A stretch of DNA of 64,000 bases from Bacteroidota bacterium (GCA_020056225.1 JAGVIE010000025.1:102995-166994); one strand, 5' to 3'. Counted from the stretch's first letter, positions 1-9,171 are shown. The notes: a model not told the origin generated them from the sequence alone. A program made the numbers and translations.

Positions 1-169
1 TTATCTTTCTGGATATGAAAAGAAATGCACGCTGTGCCTCATAAAGATGATGAAGCCGTTTGCGGATTGTATCATCCTCGAGTGCAGCAGGATGTGCTTC
101 CAATGCCTTCCAGTGTTCAGCGTCTGCCCATGCCTGGTGGGTGTATAAATCATGAAGTAGGTTGGTCAT
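1..169 (-). CDS. DinB-like protein, N-terminal part (runs off the window edge)
   Basis: A reading frame starts with ATG at 169 and is still open at base 1. It begins MTNLLHDLYTHQAWADAEHW and continues with a second helix containing LHHLYEAQRAFLF. The first-helix pattern (histidine plus tryptophan-rich turn) and amphipathic helices resemble the DinB/YfiT four-helix-bundle superfamily, whose members are metal-binding proteins, some acting as thiol-dependent transferases. A good ribosome site (AAGGAAAT) lies just before the ATG. Only 56 residues are visible, so the later metal-binding histidines cannot be checked. The DinB assignment is by pattern only. Confidence 0.6.
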   Translation of the reverse strand, partial: MTNLLHDLYTHQAWADAEHWKALEAHPAALEDDTIRKRLHHLYEAQRAFLFISRKI

Positions 170-192
170 ATTAATTTCCTTACGTATTACTC

Positions 193-627
193 TTAAACCC
201 GATAATAATCACCTTTCCAATTCTTGATCGCTCGCTTGATTGCATCTTCTGAAAGATTTTCCTCTGCCGCTCGCTTTGCGAGTGCGACAAACTCTTCATC
301 GGACGCGAAACGAAGTCCAATGATTTGCCGAACGGTGAGACGCGAATCTAACAATTTACCTGTAAGTACAAAATGCCTTAGATTCTCCTCAGCTCTGATG
401 GCACGGTCTTGCGCTTTCAAAGCGAACGAGCGGCTGAAGATAAACAGGAGTAACAAACACAAGCTAACAAGGCATATTAGTGAGGCGTTGTAAAGACGGT
501 CTTCATTCCCGAATGATTCAGTTAGGTTGTTAATTGATCCTCCAATGAGGGCGAGTATTGCAAAGAACAGAACAACATGGAACATGAAAACATATCTTTT
601 GTGGTTGGTGTAATTTTGCGGCTGCAT
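193..627 (-). CDS. DUF6526-like small membrane protein
   Basis: This 144-residue protein starts MQPQNYTNHKRYVFMFHVV. It has two predicted membrane helices, at about residues 13-30 (HVVLFFAILALIGG) and 47-66 (ASLICLVSLCLLLLFIFS). A charged cytoplasmic tail of about 75 residues follows. The QNYxNHxRY start followed by two helices and a tail is the pattern I associate with DUF6526, a Bacteroidota family of unknown function. It follows the divergent 133-bp gap before the small gene at 761 and precedes the DinB-like gene on the same strand by 23 bp, so the two may be cotranscribed. Function unknown. Confidence 0.7.
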   Translation of the reverse strand: MQPQNYTNHKRYVFMFHVVLFFAILALIGGSINNLTESFGNEDRLYNASLICLVSLCLLLLFIFSRSFALKAQDRAIRAEENLRHFVLTGKLLDSRLTVRQIIGLRFASDEEFVALAKRAAEENLSEDAIKRAIKNWKGDYYRV

Positions 628-760
628 ATTTTAATCCTTTATCAGTTATTAGAAGGTCGGAATGGCTATATTGTAATGAAAATCTCCCACGTTGTCAATA
701 AATATTTGCAATTGAGTAGTACAGTGATTACATTTTTATCAAGTAAGGAAAGGAACATTT

Positions 761-1036
761 ATGATCGGTTTCATAATGATACAAAAGGGTGCACCCGATA
801 TCATTAATCTGATAGGTCTGTTGTTGGGTATTCTGCTCTGCCTGTTGGCACTCAACGCTCTTTTTGAATGGCTGATGACAAAGCCGTGGAAAAGAGACAG
901 AAGTCCAGACGCAATTATCGGGGATGAAAACACCGAAACTAATCTAAACCAATCCTACGAAGAAGAAAATAAAAATCAATCCGATCGATCAGGGTTATTC
1001 ATTGAACAAAATATTACCCTGGCTTCTAACAGTTGA
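761..1036 (+). CDS. small single-pass membrane protein, unknown function
   Basis: A 91-residue frame with a strong ribosome site (AAGGAAAGGAA) about 6 bases before ATG 761. It has one hydrophobic helix at about residues 15-40 (NLIGLLLGILLCLLALNALF) followed by a short basic segment (KPWKRDR). The tail is hydrophilic and rich in Asn and Glu. The helix plus basic segment suggests an inner-membrane anchor with a cytoplasmic tail. I recognise no family. The gene is convergent with the peptidase at 1072. It is supported mainly by the ribosome site and the clear helix. Confidence 0.5.
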   Translation: MIGFIMIQKGAPDIINLIGLLLGILLCLLALNALFEWLMTKPWKRDRSPDAIIGDENTETNLNQSYEEENKNQSDRSGLFIEQNITLASNS

Positions 1037-1071
1037 GCGATTGTATTTGTGTTAAGCGGCTTTGCTGAATT

Positions 1072-2886
1072 TTAATTCGAAAAATTCTTTTTGTGCAGTT
1101 CTTCTATCTCGCTAAGAATCTTCGCGATCTTTTCTGCCTGTGCCTTCGGGAAGCTTTCACCCGGTTTTAACTCGCTCGCCTTCTGATAAAGCGCTTTTGC
1201 TTCAGAATATTTTTTCTCCTTCAGCAACTCATCGGCTTTCAAGATGTTCTCCTCATAAGCAAGAACGTCTGCACCGGGAAGTTTCTTCATCTTGATTGCA
1301 TCGCCCTGATCATCTATCATCATTTTCTTGAATGCATCGGGATATCCCACATTAATCGGCTGGAACGATTCGTTCTTCACAACACCATCCATGTACTTCA
1401 CTAACAAATCTTCGCCTAACTTCCGCCAGCGTTTGTATGTTAGGTCACCCATCTCACTCGAATATTTTGTCAGGTAATCTATAGCTTCACCTTTGGAATT
1501 TTTATAAAGCGCCATCGCCGTTTTCTCGATTGTTTCCTGGCGCGACATGAACGATCCTTCCAGTTCGCTTTGAACTCTCTTGATATCATTTATCACTAAG
1601 CTGTATTTTGGATAAGCAAAATTCGAAACGAAGTTGAAAGCCCAGAAAGCAGATTCCCAGTTGAACCTTCCCAAAGAAGCTAAACCCTGCGTGTAATTGT
1701 ACGGGGTCTTTGTCATGCAGGCATACATCGGAACGTAAACAGTCATGTACGTATCATCGAGACCGAACCAGAACACGCCGCCAATTTCATTCGGGAGGAA
1801 TGAGCGTGATTGAGCGACAAATGAAAAACCTGTTTGAGGCGTTGAAATGGGTCGCTCGTTGAAACACTGTTGTCCCTGGTATTCCCATGTGAGTGGTCTC
1901 CATCGATACGGCATTCCGTACGGTCCTGCTGCAACACCCTTCGTCATGTCGAATTCAGTGCCTTCGAAGTGATCGCGCATCAACTGTTGTACGTCCTGCA
2001 CGGAAAGTTTTCTGTCCGGCTTGATGTATAGCGGCATTCTTTCAAGACTTTCTCCTTTAATGTAGGAGATATACTTTTCCATCGTGCTGTTGACTCTACG
2101 GAAGAATGACCACACACGTCCTTCACAGAAACGGATTGCGCCAAAATCAAGAGGAGCATACGTACCAGAAAAATCAAACTCTGAATCTTTACCTTTGAAC
2201 CAACCTTTTTCACGGGCGAACGAAATTACATCGGGTGAGTATAAACAGTTGTTCGGGTCGTTCAACGGAAACTTTGTTATGCGCGCCTGATTCGCGTGTG
2301 CGCAGACATATCCGTCCGGTATGCGAACCGCAACCCAGATTGCGCCTTTCGAACCTACTCCATGTCCGAGCATTTCGAGAATCCAGACTTCGTTCGGATC
2401 GGAAATGGAAAAAGATTCACCTTCACTGCAATATCCGTACTCATTCACAAGATCGCTCATCACTTTGATTGCTTCGCGCGCGCTTTTAGAGCGTTGAAGG
2501 GCAAGATATATAAGACTTCCATAATCGACTATCCCTTTGGGATTATGCATTTCCTCACGTCCGCCAAAAGTTGTTTCACCGATCGAGACCTGATATTCAT
2601 TCATATTGCCGATAACATTGTACGTTTCGCGCGCCTGTTTGATTCTGCCTAAAAATTTTCCGGTATCCCATTCATAAACATCCACCATAGATCCATCGGG
2701 ATAGACCCCGGCTGAAAAATGATAAAGTTCTCCGTAAAAAGTAAACGAATCCGCACTATAAGAAATCATCGTGCTTCCATCCTTCGAGGCTCCCTTAGTT
2801 ACGAGGAAGTTCGTGCATGCTATTATTTGATTCTGGAATAAAATGATTGAAATGATTGTTAAAATCAGAATCGGCATTTTTCTCAT
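1072..2886 (-). CDS. C69-family (U34) dipeptidase-like Ntn hydrolase, secreted
   Basis: The protein has 604 residues if it starts at ATG 2886, which has AAGGAT seven bases upstream; the frame stays open further upstream to 2931, but that start lacks support. A signal peptide (MRKMPILILTIISIILFQ) leads directly into IIACTNFLVTKGASKDGST. In this family the Cys after the signal (C24 here) becomes the N-terminal nucleophile after processing. The rest matches the C69 dipeptidase layout, including the WILEMLGHG and WVAVRIPDGYVCAHANQ segments. The last 60 or so residues are helical and contain a TPR-like stretch (KKYSEAKALYQKASELKPG). It probably acts on peptides in the periplasm. Substrate unknown. 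Confidence 0.88.
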   Translation of the reverse strand: MRKMPILILTIISIILFQNQIIACTNFLVTKGASKDGSTMISYSADSFTFYGELYHFSAGVYPDGSMVDVYEWDTGKFLGRIKQARETYNVIGNMNEYQVSIGETTFGGREEMHNPKGIVDYGSLIYLALQRSKSAREAIKVMSDLVNEYGYCSEGESFSISDPNEVWILEMLGHGVGSKGAIWVAVRIPDGYVCAHANQARITKFPLNDPNNCLYSPDVISFAREKGWFKGKDSEFDFSGTYAPLDFGAIRFCEGRVWSFFRRVNSTMEKYISYIKGESLERMPLYIKPDRKLSVQDVQQLMRDHFEGTEFDMTKGVAAGPYGMPYRWRPLTWEYQGQQCFNERPISTPQTGFSFVAQSRSFLPNEIGGVFWFGLDDTYMTVYVPMYACMTKTPYNYTQGLASLGRFNWESAFWAFNFVSNFAYPKYSLVINDIKRVQSELEGSFMSRQETIEKTAMALYKNSKGEAIDYLTKYSSEMGDLTYKRWRKLGEDLLVKYMDGVVKNESFQPINVGYPDAFKKMMIDDQGDAIKMKKLPGADVLAYEENILKADELLKEKKYSEAKALYQKASELKPGESFPKAQAEKIAKILSEIEELHKKNFSN

Positions 2887-3017
2887 AAATAATCCTTTGA
2901 GTGAATAATTGGGAATTTGAAAACGAAACAATGATATGATAATATAAGAAAAAGTATATCAAGATTCATAACGATTAGCGGGGCAAATACTTTCAATTAC
3001 AAAATCGTGATAATGTT

Positions 3018-3638
3018 TTACTTAACGATCTCGATCCATCTACTTGTATCCCATCGTGTCCCCCGATGCGTCCATAACGGATAATCTCCCGCTCGTACAT
3101 GAATCTCATAAATCCCGGGGTCTAAATCCTTCGTGTCTAATTCGAAATAATCTTTCTTCTCATCTTCAAACTGAAAAACCATCGGACCGTTAAATCTGTT
3201 TACGGTAGCAGATATCCACAAGCTGGCAGGAAAATTAAATGTGACAATAGCGTTATCAGTGGGATAGATATACTTGATATACTTTATCAATGTTCCTGAA
3301 AAAGAATCTTTATCAACATAATAACCTGGACCATCATACCATTGTTGATATTCTCTCCATGTTTTATAAGATACATTGATGTAAGCATCGGCATCTCTGC
3401 TCCAAGCAATCTTCATTGCATCCTCTTGGTGTCCCGAGTATCGATCTAAAACAATGTACGCACCTTCTACCTGAGTGCTTTCAATTGTATTTACAAAATA
3501 AGTGGCTGGAAATACGTCGATTATATCACCGTGCAACACTTGAGTGGATTTTCGAACCGGTTCCGTATAACCACACCCGATGAGAATCGGTAAGAAGATA
3601 CTAATACAGAATAATTGTCGGATAAATTTCTTTTCCAT
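3018..3638 (-). CDS. predicted lipoprotein, unknown function
   Basis: A 206-residue protein with a lipoprotein signal: positively charged start MEKKFIRQ, hydrophobic core, and lipobox LIGC with Cys at residue 22. The mature part has aromatic-rich motifs (YKTWREYQQWYDGPGYY) and a C-terminal beta-rich part ending DPGIYEIHVRAGDYPLWTHRGTRWDTSRWIEI. This resembles small periplasmic beta-sandwich lipoproteins, but I recognise no named family. It stands alone, about 130 bp upstream of the dipeptidase gene on the same strand. Envelope location is inferred from the lipobox. Confidence 0.7.
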   Translation of the reverse strand: MEKKFIRQLFCISIFLPILIGCGYTEPVRKSTQVLHGDIIDVFPATYFVNTIESTQVEGAYIVLDRYSGHQEDAMKIAWSRDADAYINVSYKTWREYQQWYDGPGYYVDKDSFSGTLIKYIKYIYPTDNAIVTFNFPASLWISATVNRFNGPMVFQFEDEKKDYFELDTKDLDPGIYEIHVRAGDYPLWTHRGTRWDTSRWIEIVK

Positions 3639-3701
3639 TGTATCTCAAGTTGTTGTTCCGATGAATGTAAGTAATCTCTCTCCGAAAACCAAATTATACT
3701 C

Positions 3702-3730
3702 TTGCTAATCTGCCAATTTTCTCGTATATT
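3702..3730 (+). promoter_or_regulatory. sigma70-like promoter upstream of tRNA(CAU)
   Basis: TTGCTA at 3702-3707 and TATATT at 3725-3730 are separated by exactly 17 bases and followed by TTACAACCGAAAAC and the tRNA-like sequence at 3745. The -10 and the following TTACAA closely match the independently found promoter before rpsL (45729-45757). This supports both calls. Confidence 0.55.
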
Positions 3731-3744
3731 TTACAACCGAAAAC

Positions 3745-3761
3745 GGCGGAGTAGCTCAGTT
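3745..3761 (+). repeat. 17-bp direct repeat of the tRNA 5' end (partial duplication)
   Basis: GGCGGAGTAGCTCAGTT is identical to the first 17 bases of the complete tRNA at 3885. After base 17 the sequences diverge completely, so this is a remnant that cannot fold as a tRNA. The repeats start 140 bp apart. Confidence 0.9.
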
Positions 3762-3884
3762 CCAATTCGATTGAATTTAGCAAAAGAAATACAGCTAAAT
3801 TCACTATCGAATTGAGAATCCCGTATCGAGAATCGAGACGGGATTGGTTATCAAAATAAACAATGCTGTATACAGAATAAACTT

Positions 3885-3958
3885 GGCGGAGTAGCTCAGT
3901 TGGTTAGAGCAATGGAATCATAATCCATGTGTCGGGGGTTCGACTCCCTCCTCCGCTA
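3885..3958 (+). tRNA. tRNA with CAT anticodon (Met, or Ile2 modified by TilS)
   Basis: A 74-base cloverleaf is visible. The acceptor is GGCGGAG/CTCCGCT, the D-arm GCTC...GAGC, and the anticodon stem ATGGA/TCCAT encloses ATCATAA (anticodon CAT). The T-arm is GGGGG-TTCGACT-CCCTC with discriminator A. CCA is not encoded. The 5' base pairs with the 3' strand, so this is not an initiator-type tRNA with an unpaired first base. Elongator tRNA-Met and tRNA-Ile2 both carry CAT. The next gene is tilS, which converts the C34 of tRNA-Ile2 to lysidine, so Ile2 identity is a real possibility. Sequence alone does not settle it. Confidence 0.9.
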
Positions 3959-4010
3959 CGAATAAATCCTTTCGAAGTCTCCTTTGAGAGGTATTTTTTT
4001 ACACGATCTT

Positions 4011-5402
4011 ATGACGGAACAGCCGTTATTCAATTCATTCCAGGAATTCATTCATAAAAACCACCTCATTGAGCGCGGAGAGAAGATTCTCGTCTCAGTC
4101 AGCGGCGGGATCGATTCGATGTCTCTGCTCGATCTTATGCTTGAACTTAAGAAGCGATTGAAACTCGATATTGCAGTTGCGCATTTCAATCACCAGCTCC
4201 GTGGAACCGAATCGGACGCGGATGAAGCTTTTGTCAGAAATACCGCAAAAGAATCAGGTCTCGAGTGTTACGTTGAGTGCGCCGATACGATGACTGCTTC
4301 TGAAGTTGAAAAATTATCGATTCAGGAAATCGCCCGGAATCTTCGATATGCATTTCTTGCAAAACTCCGGCGGTCGCTTGGTTATCAGAAAATTGCTACA
4401 GCACATAATGCCGATGATAACGCTGAAACTATCATCATGAATCTTCTCCGTGGAAGCGGCGTCCATGGGCTTACCGGCATTCCGATTTTCAGAAGTGATC
4501 GGCTCATAATTCGCCCGCTATTATTTGCCACCCGTGAGGAAATCTCACAATACGCATCATCTAACAAAATCACATATCGGGAAGATTCTTCAAACCTAAA
4601 AAGCGATTATACAAGGAATTTCATCCGGCACAAACTTATCCCCCTGATAAAAGAGAATATAAATCCTAATCTGACTGCCGCTCTCAGAAAAACAAGCGAA
4701 TTATTCTGCGGGATAGAAGAATATATCGGAATCGAATGTAGTAAAGTTCTGGATTATGTTCTTGGATCGCGCACAAAGGATGAGATAGTAATTAATCTTC
4801 CACATCTTCAAGAACAGCCCGTTTTCATACAAGAACATATCCTTCTTCATCTCGGAAAGGAATTTTCGAAATCGGAAATCGATTTCAACACTGTAAAAAC
4901 GATGATGAATATCTCCGGCGCAGAAACAGGTTCGTCATGCTCAATTTCCGGCGAGACGGTTCTCTACAAAGACCGTGACCGGCTGATATTTATGGGAAAA
5001 TTATCTGCTAAGGATTTTTCATATCCGATCTATACGAACATGAGATACGAATTTGAAACCTTGATCTTCGAATCATCGGCAGTTGAAAAAGCCGAGCTAC
5101 CAAGCAACCCGAATATCGAATTTGTTGATGCGGATACACTTGGCAATCGGTTTGAGCTTCGCACATGGCTGGCAGGCGATTGGTTCATACCTTTCGGTAT
5201 GTCTGATAGTAAAAAAGTCAGCGATTTTTTAATCGACAAAAAAATTCCGTTATTTAAAAAGCATAATATTCCAATACTGGTTTCCGACGAAAATATAGTC
5301 TGGATCTGCGGTATACGATTGGATGACCGATTCAAAATTACGCCAAATACGAAAAAGATTTTAAAACTTGAGTTCATTCCACAAATTCGAGCATCTAAAT
5401 GA
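4011..5402 (+). CDS. tilS: tRNA(Ile)-lysidine synthase TilS
   Basis: TilS uses ATP and lysine to modify C34 of tRNA-Ile2 so that it reads AUA as isoleucine. The 463-residue protein starts at ATG 4011; an upstream in-frame TTG at 3984 would add nine residues but has no better support. The PP-loop SGGIDS is at residues 31-36 of an N-type ATP pyrophosphatase domain, with AHFNHQLRG and TAHNADDNAET following. A C-terminal TilS domain follows (residues about 380-460, with FIPFGM and KVSDFLIDKKIP). It lies 52 bp after a CAT-anticodon tRNA and its stop overlaps the hpt start (ATGA), so tilS and hpt are probably translationally coupled. Confidence 0.95.
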   Translation: MTEQPLFNSFQEFIHKNHLIERGEKILVSVSGGIDSMSLLDLMLELKKRLKLDIAVAHFNHQLRGTESDADEAFVRNTAKESGLECYVECADTMTASEVEKLSIQEIARNLRYAFLAKLRRSLGYQKIATAHNADDNAETIIMNLLRGSGVHGLTGIPIFRSDRLIIRPLLFATREEISQYASSNKITYREDSSNLKSDYTRNFIRHKLIPLIKENINPNLTAALRKTSELFCGIEEYIGIECSKVLDYVLGSRTKDEIVINLPHLQEQPVFIQEHILLHLGKEFSKSEIDFNTVKTMMNISGAETGSSCSISGETVLYKDRDRLIFMGKLSAKDFSYPIYTNMRYEFETLIFESSAVEKAELPSNPNIEFVDADTLGNRFELRTWLAGDWFIPFGMSDSKKVSDFLIDKKIPLFKKHNIPILVSDENIVWICGIRLDDRFKITPNTKKILKLEFIPQIRASK

Positions 5403-5947
5403 AAAGACATATAAAATTCGGTAACGACAAATTCGAGTTGTATCTAAGTGAAAAGCAGATACTTGCGAGAATTATTAAATTAGCACAGAAGATAAATAAA
5501 GATTACAAAGACCGTGTTCCGATTTTTATCGGCATCCTCAATGGTTCGTTTATCTTTATGTCGGATCTCATCCGGCATATCAAGATCGATTGCGAGGTTG
5601 ACTTCCTCAAGCTTTCTAGTTACGGTGACGCAAAAATAAGTTCGGGACACGTTACATTGCTGAAAGACCTAAATGCGACCATTGGCGGTAGAGATATCAT
5701 CGTAGTTGAGGATATCGTCGACTCGGGTTTGTCAATCGATTTTATCAAAAAACTAATTTGCCTTCACAAACCGAAAACATTCAAAATTGTATCGCTCCTT
5801 TACAAGAAGGATGCAGTTAAAATTAATGTAAAAATTGATTATATTGGATTTAGCATCCCTAACGATTTTGTAATAGGTTACGGCCTTGATTATATGCAGA
5901 AAGTTAGGAATTTACCTGCAATATATAAATTAGTTGACAAGGGATAA
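5399..5947 (+). CDS. hpt: hypoxanthine-guanine phosphoribosyltransferase
   Basis: This purine-salvage enzyme transfers ribose-phosphate from PRPP to hypoxanthine or guanine. The 182-residue protein carries the PRPP-binding motif IIVVEDIVDSGLS (about residues 100-112). It also has the early IGILNGSFIFMSDL segment and the C-terminal FVIGYGLDYMQKVRNLP, all in the usual family order and length. It overlaps the tilS stop by 4 bases and is followed 20 bp later by ftsH. The order tilS-hpt-ftsH is conserved in many bacteria, supporting a common operon. Confidence 0.95.
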   Translation: MKRHIKFGNDKFELYLSEKQILARIIKLAQKINKDYKDRVPIFIGILNGSFIFMSDLIRHIKIDCEVDFLKLSSYGDAKISSGHVTLLKDLNATIGGRDIIVVEDIVDSGLSIDFIKKLICLHKPKTFKIVSLLYKKDAVKINVKIDYIGFSIPNDFVIGYGLDYMQKVRNLPAIYKLVDKG

Positions 5948-5967
5948 TTCAGACTACGATAGGAAAC

Positions 5968-8001
5968 ATGGACGATAATAAAGACATAAAACGTACGGAA
6001 CAGCAGAAGAAACTAACCAAACCCAGACGAAACAGAATGCCCAAAAAACCGTTGAAAAACGACGACGACTTCAACTGGGGAAAAGTAATGAAGGTTGTGC
6101 TCAGTTGGTCGGCAATTATTCTTGGCGTTTTTATAATCATGACGCTCTTTCGGACACAAGAAGCATCCGAGGTTGAACTCGCATTTACGGAATACCAAAA
6201 ACTTTTATCCAATGGATTAATAGAATCGGCAATTGTGAAAAAATCCGACTTTAGCGATTATCAACTTCATGGCGCTTTGAAAGAAGCGCAGGAGGTGATA
6301 ACTGCCAGCGGTAAAACCGCGAAAGTTCAACACTTCACAGTTACTCTTCCCTACCTCGATGATAATGTCGTCAAAATCTGGAATGAGAAGAACATCCGGT
6401 TCAGTATCAGCAAAGAAGATAACACATGGATGAATGCACTCTTAGGCGCATTGCCGTGGGTTCTCCTACTCGTTGTTTGGCTTATCATCATGCGGCGAAT
6501 GCAGGGAGTTGGCACAAAAGGTATTTTTTCGTTCGGAAAAAGTAGAGCAAAAGTTCAAAACGAGGGGGCTCCAAAGGTAACATTTCAGGATGTCGCAGGT
6601 GCCGACGAAGCAAAAGTTGAGTTGCAAGAGATAATTGAATTCTTAAAAGAACCTACTAAATTCCAGCGTCTCGGCGGTAAAATTCCACGCGGTGTTTTAC
6701 TTTTAGGACCCCCGGGAACCGGTAAAACATTATTAGCCCGCGCAGTTGCCGGTGAAGCCGCTGTACCGTTCTATTCTATTTCAGGTGCTGAATTTGTCGA
6801 GATGTTTGTCGGCGTTGGCGCAAGCCGCGTAAGGGATTTATTTGAAACCGGAAAGAAAAACGCTCCGGCTATTATTTTTATCGACGAGATTGATGCAGTT
6901 GGGCGTCATCGCGGCGCCGGTCTTGGCGGCGGACACGATGAACGTGAACAAACTCTTAATCAATTGCTCGTTGAGATGGATGGATTTGAGCAGAACAGCG
7001 GTGTCATCATAATCGCTGCAACAAACCGCCCGGATGTTCTCGATCCTGCATTACTTCGTCCGGGTCGCTTTGATCGTCAAATCGTTGTCGACCGTCCTGA
7101 TGTCCGTGGTCGTGAAGGAATTTTGAAAGTTCATACACGACAGATTCCACTTTCCGAAGATGTCAATCTCGCTGTATTGGCAAAAGGAACACCCGGTCTC
7201 GCCGGTGCTGATCTTGCAAACCTTGTCAATGAAGCCGCTCTTCTCGCTGCAAGGAAGAATCAAAAAGCCGTTTCGATGCTCAACTTTGAAGAAGCGAAAG
7301 ATAAAGTCATGATGGGTGTTGAGCGCAAGAGTCTCATCATCACCGAAAGTGAAAAGAAAATTACGGCATATCATGAATCCGGTCACGTACTTGTAGCCAG
7401 GATGGTTCCGGAAGCGGATCCTGTTCACAAAGTCACCATCATCCCGCGCGGCAGAGCGCTCGGTGTGACAACTTATCTGCCGATAGACGAGAAGCATACT
7501 TATTCCAAGGAATATTTAGAAGCGATGATCACATATGCGCTCGGGGGACGCGCGGCAGAGAAAATTGTTTTCAATCAATTTACAACAGGTGCCGGTAACG
7601 ATATTGAACGCGCTACTAATCTCGCTCACAAAATGGTATGCGAATGGGGCATGAGTGAACGCATGGGACCTCTTGCCTATGGAACAAAAGAAGAAGAGAT
7701 ATTTTTAGGAAGAGAAATAACCCGCTCGAAGAATTATTCCGAGACCACTGCAGTTGTAATAGATGAAGAAACAAAAAAAATAATTATGACCGGAATGGAT
7801 CGCGCAGAGAAGATTTTAACTGAGAAGATAGACGTTCTCCATCGGCTGGCAAGCGCATTGCTCGATCGTGAAATCCTCGACGGAGACGAGATAGATAAAG
7901 TTATACGAGGAGAAGAATTACCTCCGGTCGAAAAACGGAATAACGAACCAAATCCAACAACAAACCTTTTGATCGATGAGAAACAAAAACAATCCGCTTA
8001 A
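5968..8001 (+). CDS. ftsH: ATP-dependent zinc metalloprotease FtsH
   Basis: A membrane-bound AAA+ protease that extracts and degrades membrane and regulatory proteins. The 677-residue protein has a basic N-terminus and a first membrane helix at about residues 43-60 ([18 protein letters not shown]). A periplasmic part and a second helix follow ([14 protein letters not shown]). The AAA domain has Walker A GPPGTGKT at 247-254, Walker B IIFIDEID at about 302, and the second-region-of-homology arginine finger RPGRFDRQ. The zinc site HESGH is at 469-473. Its end overlaps the following membrane-protein gene by 26 bp. Confidence 0.98.
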   Translation: MDDNKDIKRTEQQKKLTKPRRNRMPKKPLKNDDDFNWGKVMKVVLSWSAIILGVFIIMTLFRTQEASEVELAFTEYQKLLSNGLIESAIVKKSDFSDYQLHGALKEAQEVITASGKTAKVQHFTVTLPYLDDNVVKIWNEKNIRFSISKEDNTWMNALLGALPWVLLLVVWLIIMRRMQGVGTKGIFSFGKSRAKVQNEGAPKVTFQDVAGADEAKVELQEIIEFLKEPTKFQRLGGKIPRGVLLLGPPGTGKTLLARAVAGEAAVPFYSISGAEFVEMFVGVGASRVRDLFETGKKNAPAIIFIDEIDAVGRHRGAGLGGGHDEREQTLNQLLVEMDGFEQNSGVIIIAATNRPDVLDPALLRPGRFDRQIVVDRPDVRGREGILKVHTRQIPLSEDVNLAVLAKGTPGLAGADLANLVNEAALLAARKNQKAVSMLNFEEAKDKVMMGVERKSLIITESEKKITAYHESGHVLVARMVPEADPVHKVTIIPRGRALGVTTYLPIDEKHTYSKEYLEAMITYALGGRAAEKIVFNQFTTGAGNDIERATNLAHKMVCEWGMSERMGPLAYGTKEEEIFLGREITRSKNYSETTAVVIDEETKKIIMTGMDRAEKILTEKIDVLHRLASALLDREILDGDEIDKVIRGEELPPVEKRNNEPNPTTNLLIDEKQKQSA

Positions 8002-8698
8002 TGATTTAATCAATCAGGTTAAATCTTCTCAGGCAGGCGGAAAGGGACAGAATTCCATCATCGAGTCTGATTATCGCATCGAGGTGATTCGCAAGGCGAT
8101 TCACCTCGTTTCACTTTCTATTCCCATTACCTACTATTTTATCTCAAAAACTACCGCGCTTATCCTGGTCATCCCGTTGATGGTTGCATTTCTAACAGTC
8201 GATATCGCCCGATATTATCACAAACCGGTTGAAGAATGGTTTTATAAATTTTTCGGATTCCTGCTCCGGAAGCGTGAAAGCGATAAGAAGAAGAAAACGC
8301 TCAATGGAGCGACTTACGTCCTTATCTCTGCAACGATTTGCATTATTTTTTTCCCAAAGATAATCATGATTATCGGGTTTTCGATTCTTATAATCAGCGA
8401 TATCACCGCGGCTTTGATCGGGCGAAAATTCGGGAAACATAAATTCATAGCTAAATCGTTGGAAGGAAGTCTTGCTTTTTTTGTAAGCGCGATTGGAGTT
8501 ATTGCACTTACACCCAAGATTGAATATTTACCGGGCGAGTATCTAATCGGTATAGTGGCTGCACTTGTGGGTACAATCGCTGAAGCGTTACCTGCCGATA
8601 TTGATGATAACCTGTCTATCCCGATCAGTGTCGGTGCGATTTTGTGGCTGTTGTATACAATTTTCCTTCCAACATTAAACATTTATAAATTCGGATAA
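7976..8698 (+). CDS. diacylglycerol/polyprenol (dolichol-type) kinase family membrane protein
   Basis: A 240-residue polytopic protein with about six hydrophobic helices. The family signature is visible in the middle: SDITAALIGRKFGKHKF followed by KSLEGSLAFF. This matches CTP-dependent dolichol, phytol and diacylglycerol kinases (SEC59/DGK1/VTE5-like), which phosphorylate lipid alcohols. The hydrophilic first 35 residues are encoded partly within the end of ftsH (26-bp overlap), which suggests coupled translation. The lipid substrate cannot be told from sequence. The start at ATG 7976 is likely but an internal start is not excluded. Confidence 0.8.
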   Translation: MRNKNNPLNDLINQVKSSQAGGKGQNSIIESDYRIEVIRKAIHLVSLSIPITYYFISKTTALILVIPLMVAFLTVDIARYYHKPVEEWFYKFFGFLLRKRESDKKKKTLNGATYVLISATICIIFFPKIIMIIGFSILIISDITAALIGRKFGKHKFIAKSLEGSLAFFVSAIGVIALTPKIEYLPGEYLIGIVAALVGTIAEALPADIDDNLSIPISVGAILWLLYTIFLPTLNIYKFG

Positions 8699-8703
8699 TT
8701 ATT

Positions 8704-9171
8704 ATGCGTGTATATCTATCTGGCGGTATGGAATATGCTGACGGTGAAGGCGTTAATTGGCGTAAAGAAATGCAGGAATGGCTGCAAGACAATCTTAAAC
8801 ATTCTGTATTCAATCCTAATGTGGAAAGCGACATCTTCTTCGCGCAACGTTATCCTAATCTCGATTTCCGGGAGATCAAAAAAACAAATATCAATCTGTA
8901 TCAGGAAATCGTTCGCCACCTTGTTGATATCGATTGCGGAGAAATCGCAAACAAATCTGATTATGTTATCTGCTATTGGGATGAAGGCGCCGCGAAAGGC
9001 GCGGGAACCAAAGGCGAGTTGACTATGGCGCGGTATTTCGGAAAACCGGTTTACATCGTGACTTCATTCCCGCTATATGATATACCGGGATGGGTGCTCG
9101 GCTGTGCAACGAATATTTTCCCAACCTTCTATGAGTTGAAACAATTTCTGTCAATCGATGGACACAAATAA
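8704..9171 (+). CDS. nucleoside 2-deoxyribosyltransferase-like protein
   Basis: A 155-residue soluble protein with an N-terminal VYLSGGMEYA strand-loop and a C-terminal SDYVICYWDEGAAKGAGTKG followed by GELTMARYFGKPVYIV. This pair (glycine-rich first loop, then GTxxEL helix) is characteristic of the Rossmann-like nucleoside 2-deoxyribosyltransferase superfamily, which cleaves N-glycosidic bonds of nucleosides or nucleotides. The Glu of GTKGEL sits where the catalytic glutamate is expected. It lies 5 bp after the lipid-kinase-like gene and 17 bp before the GroES-like gene. Exact substrate unknown. Confidence 0.75.
   Translation: MRVYLSGGMEYADGEGVNWRKEMQEWLQDNLKHSVFNPNVESDIFFAQRYPNLDFREIKKTNINLYQEIVRHLVDIDCGEIANKSDYVICYWDEGAAKGAGTKGELTMARYFGKPVYIVTSFPLYDIPGWVLGCATNIFPTFYELKQFLSIDGHK

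Larger units (their letters stand above)
3639..3884 (+). other. non-coding stretch carrying a promoter, a tRNA 5' remnant and two palindromes
   Basis: No gene is visible. In order it holds a promoter-like pair at 3702-3730 and a 17-bp copy of the tRNA 5' end at 3745-3761. An imperfect inverted repeat follows (ATTCGATTGAATTTAGC near 3765-3781 with its complement near 3793-3812), then a hairpin AATCCCGT/ACGGGATT at 3817-3845, immediately before the complete tRNA at 3885. The arrangement is discussed in the findings. Confidence 0.6.

Noticed and set aside
1037-1071. Terminator between the convergent genes at 1036 and 1072
   Set aside because: AAGCGGCTTTGCTG contains only a short imperfect inverted repeat without a T-run.
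3745-3884. A second tRNA gene beginning at 3745
   Set aside because: Only the first 17 bases match; no anticodon, T-arm or acceptor partner follows.
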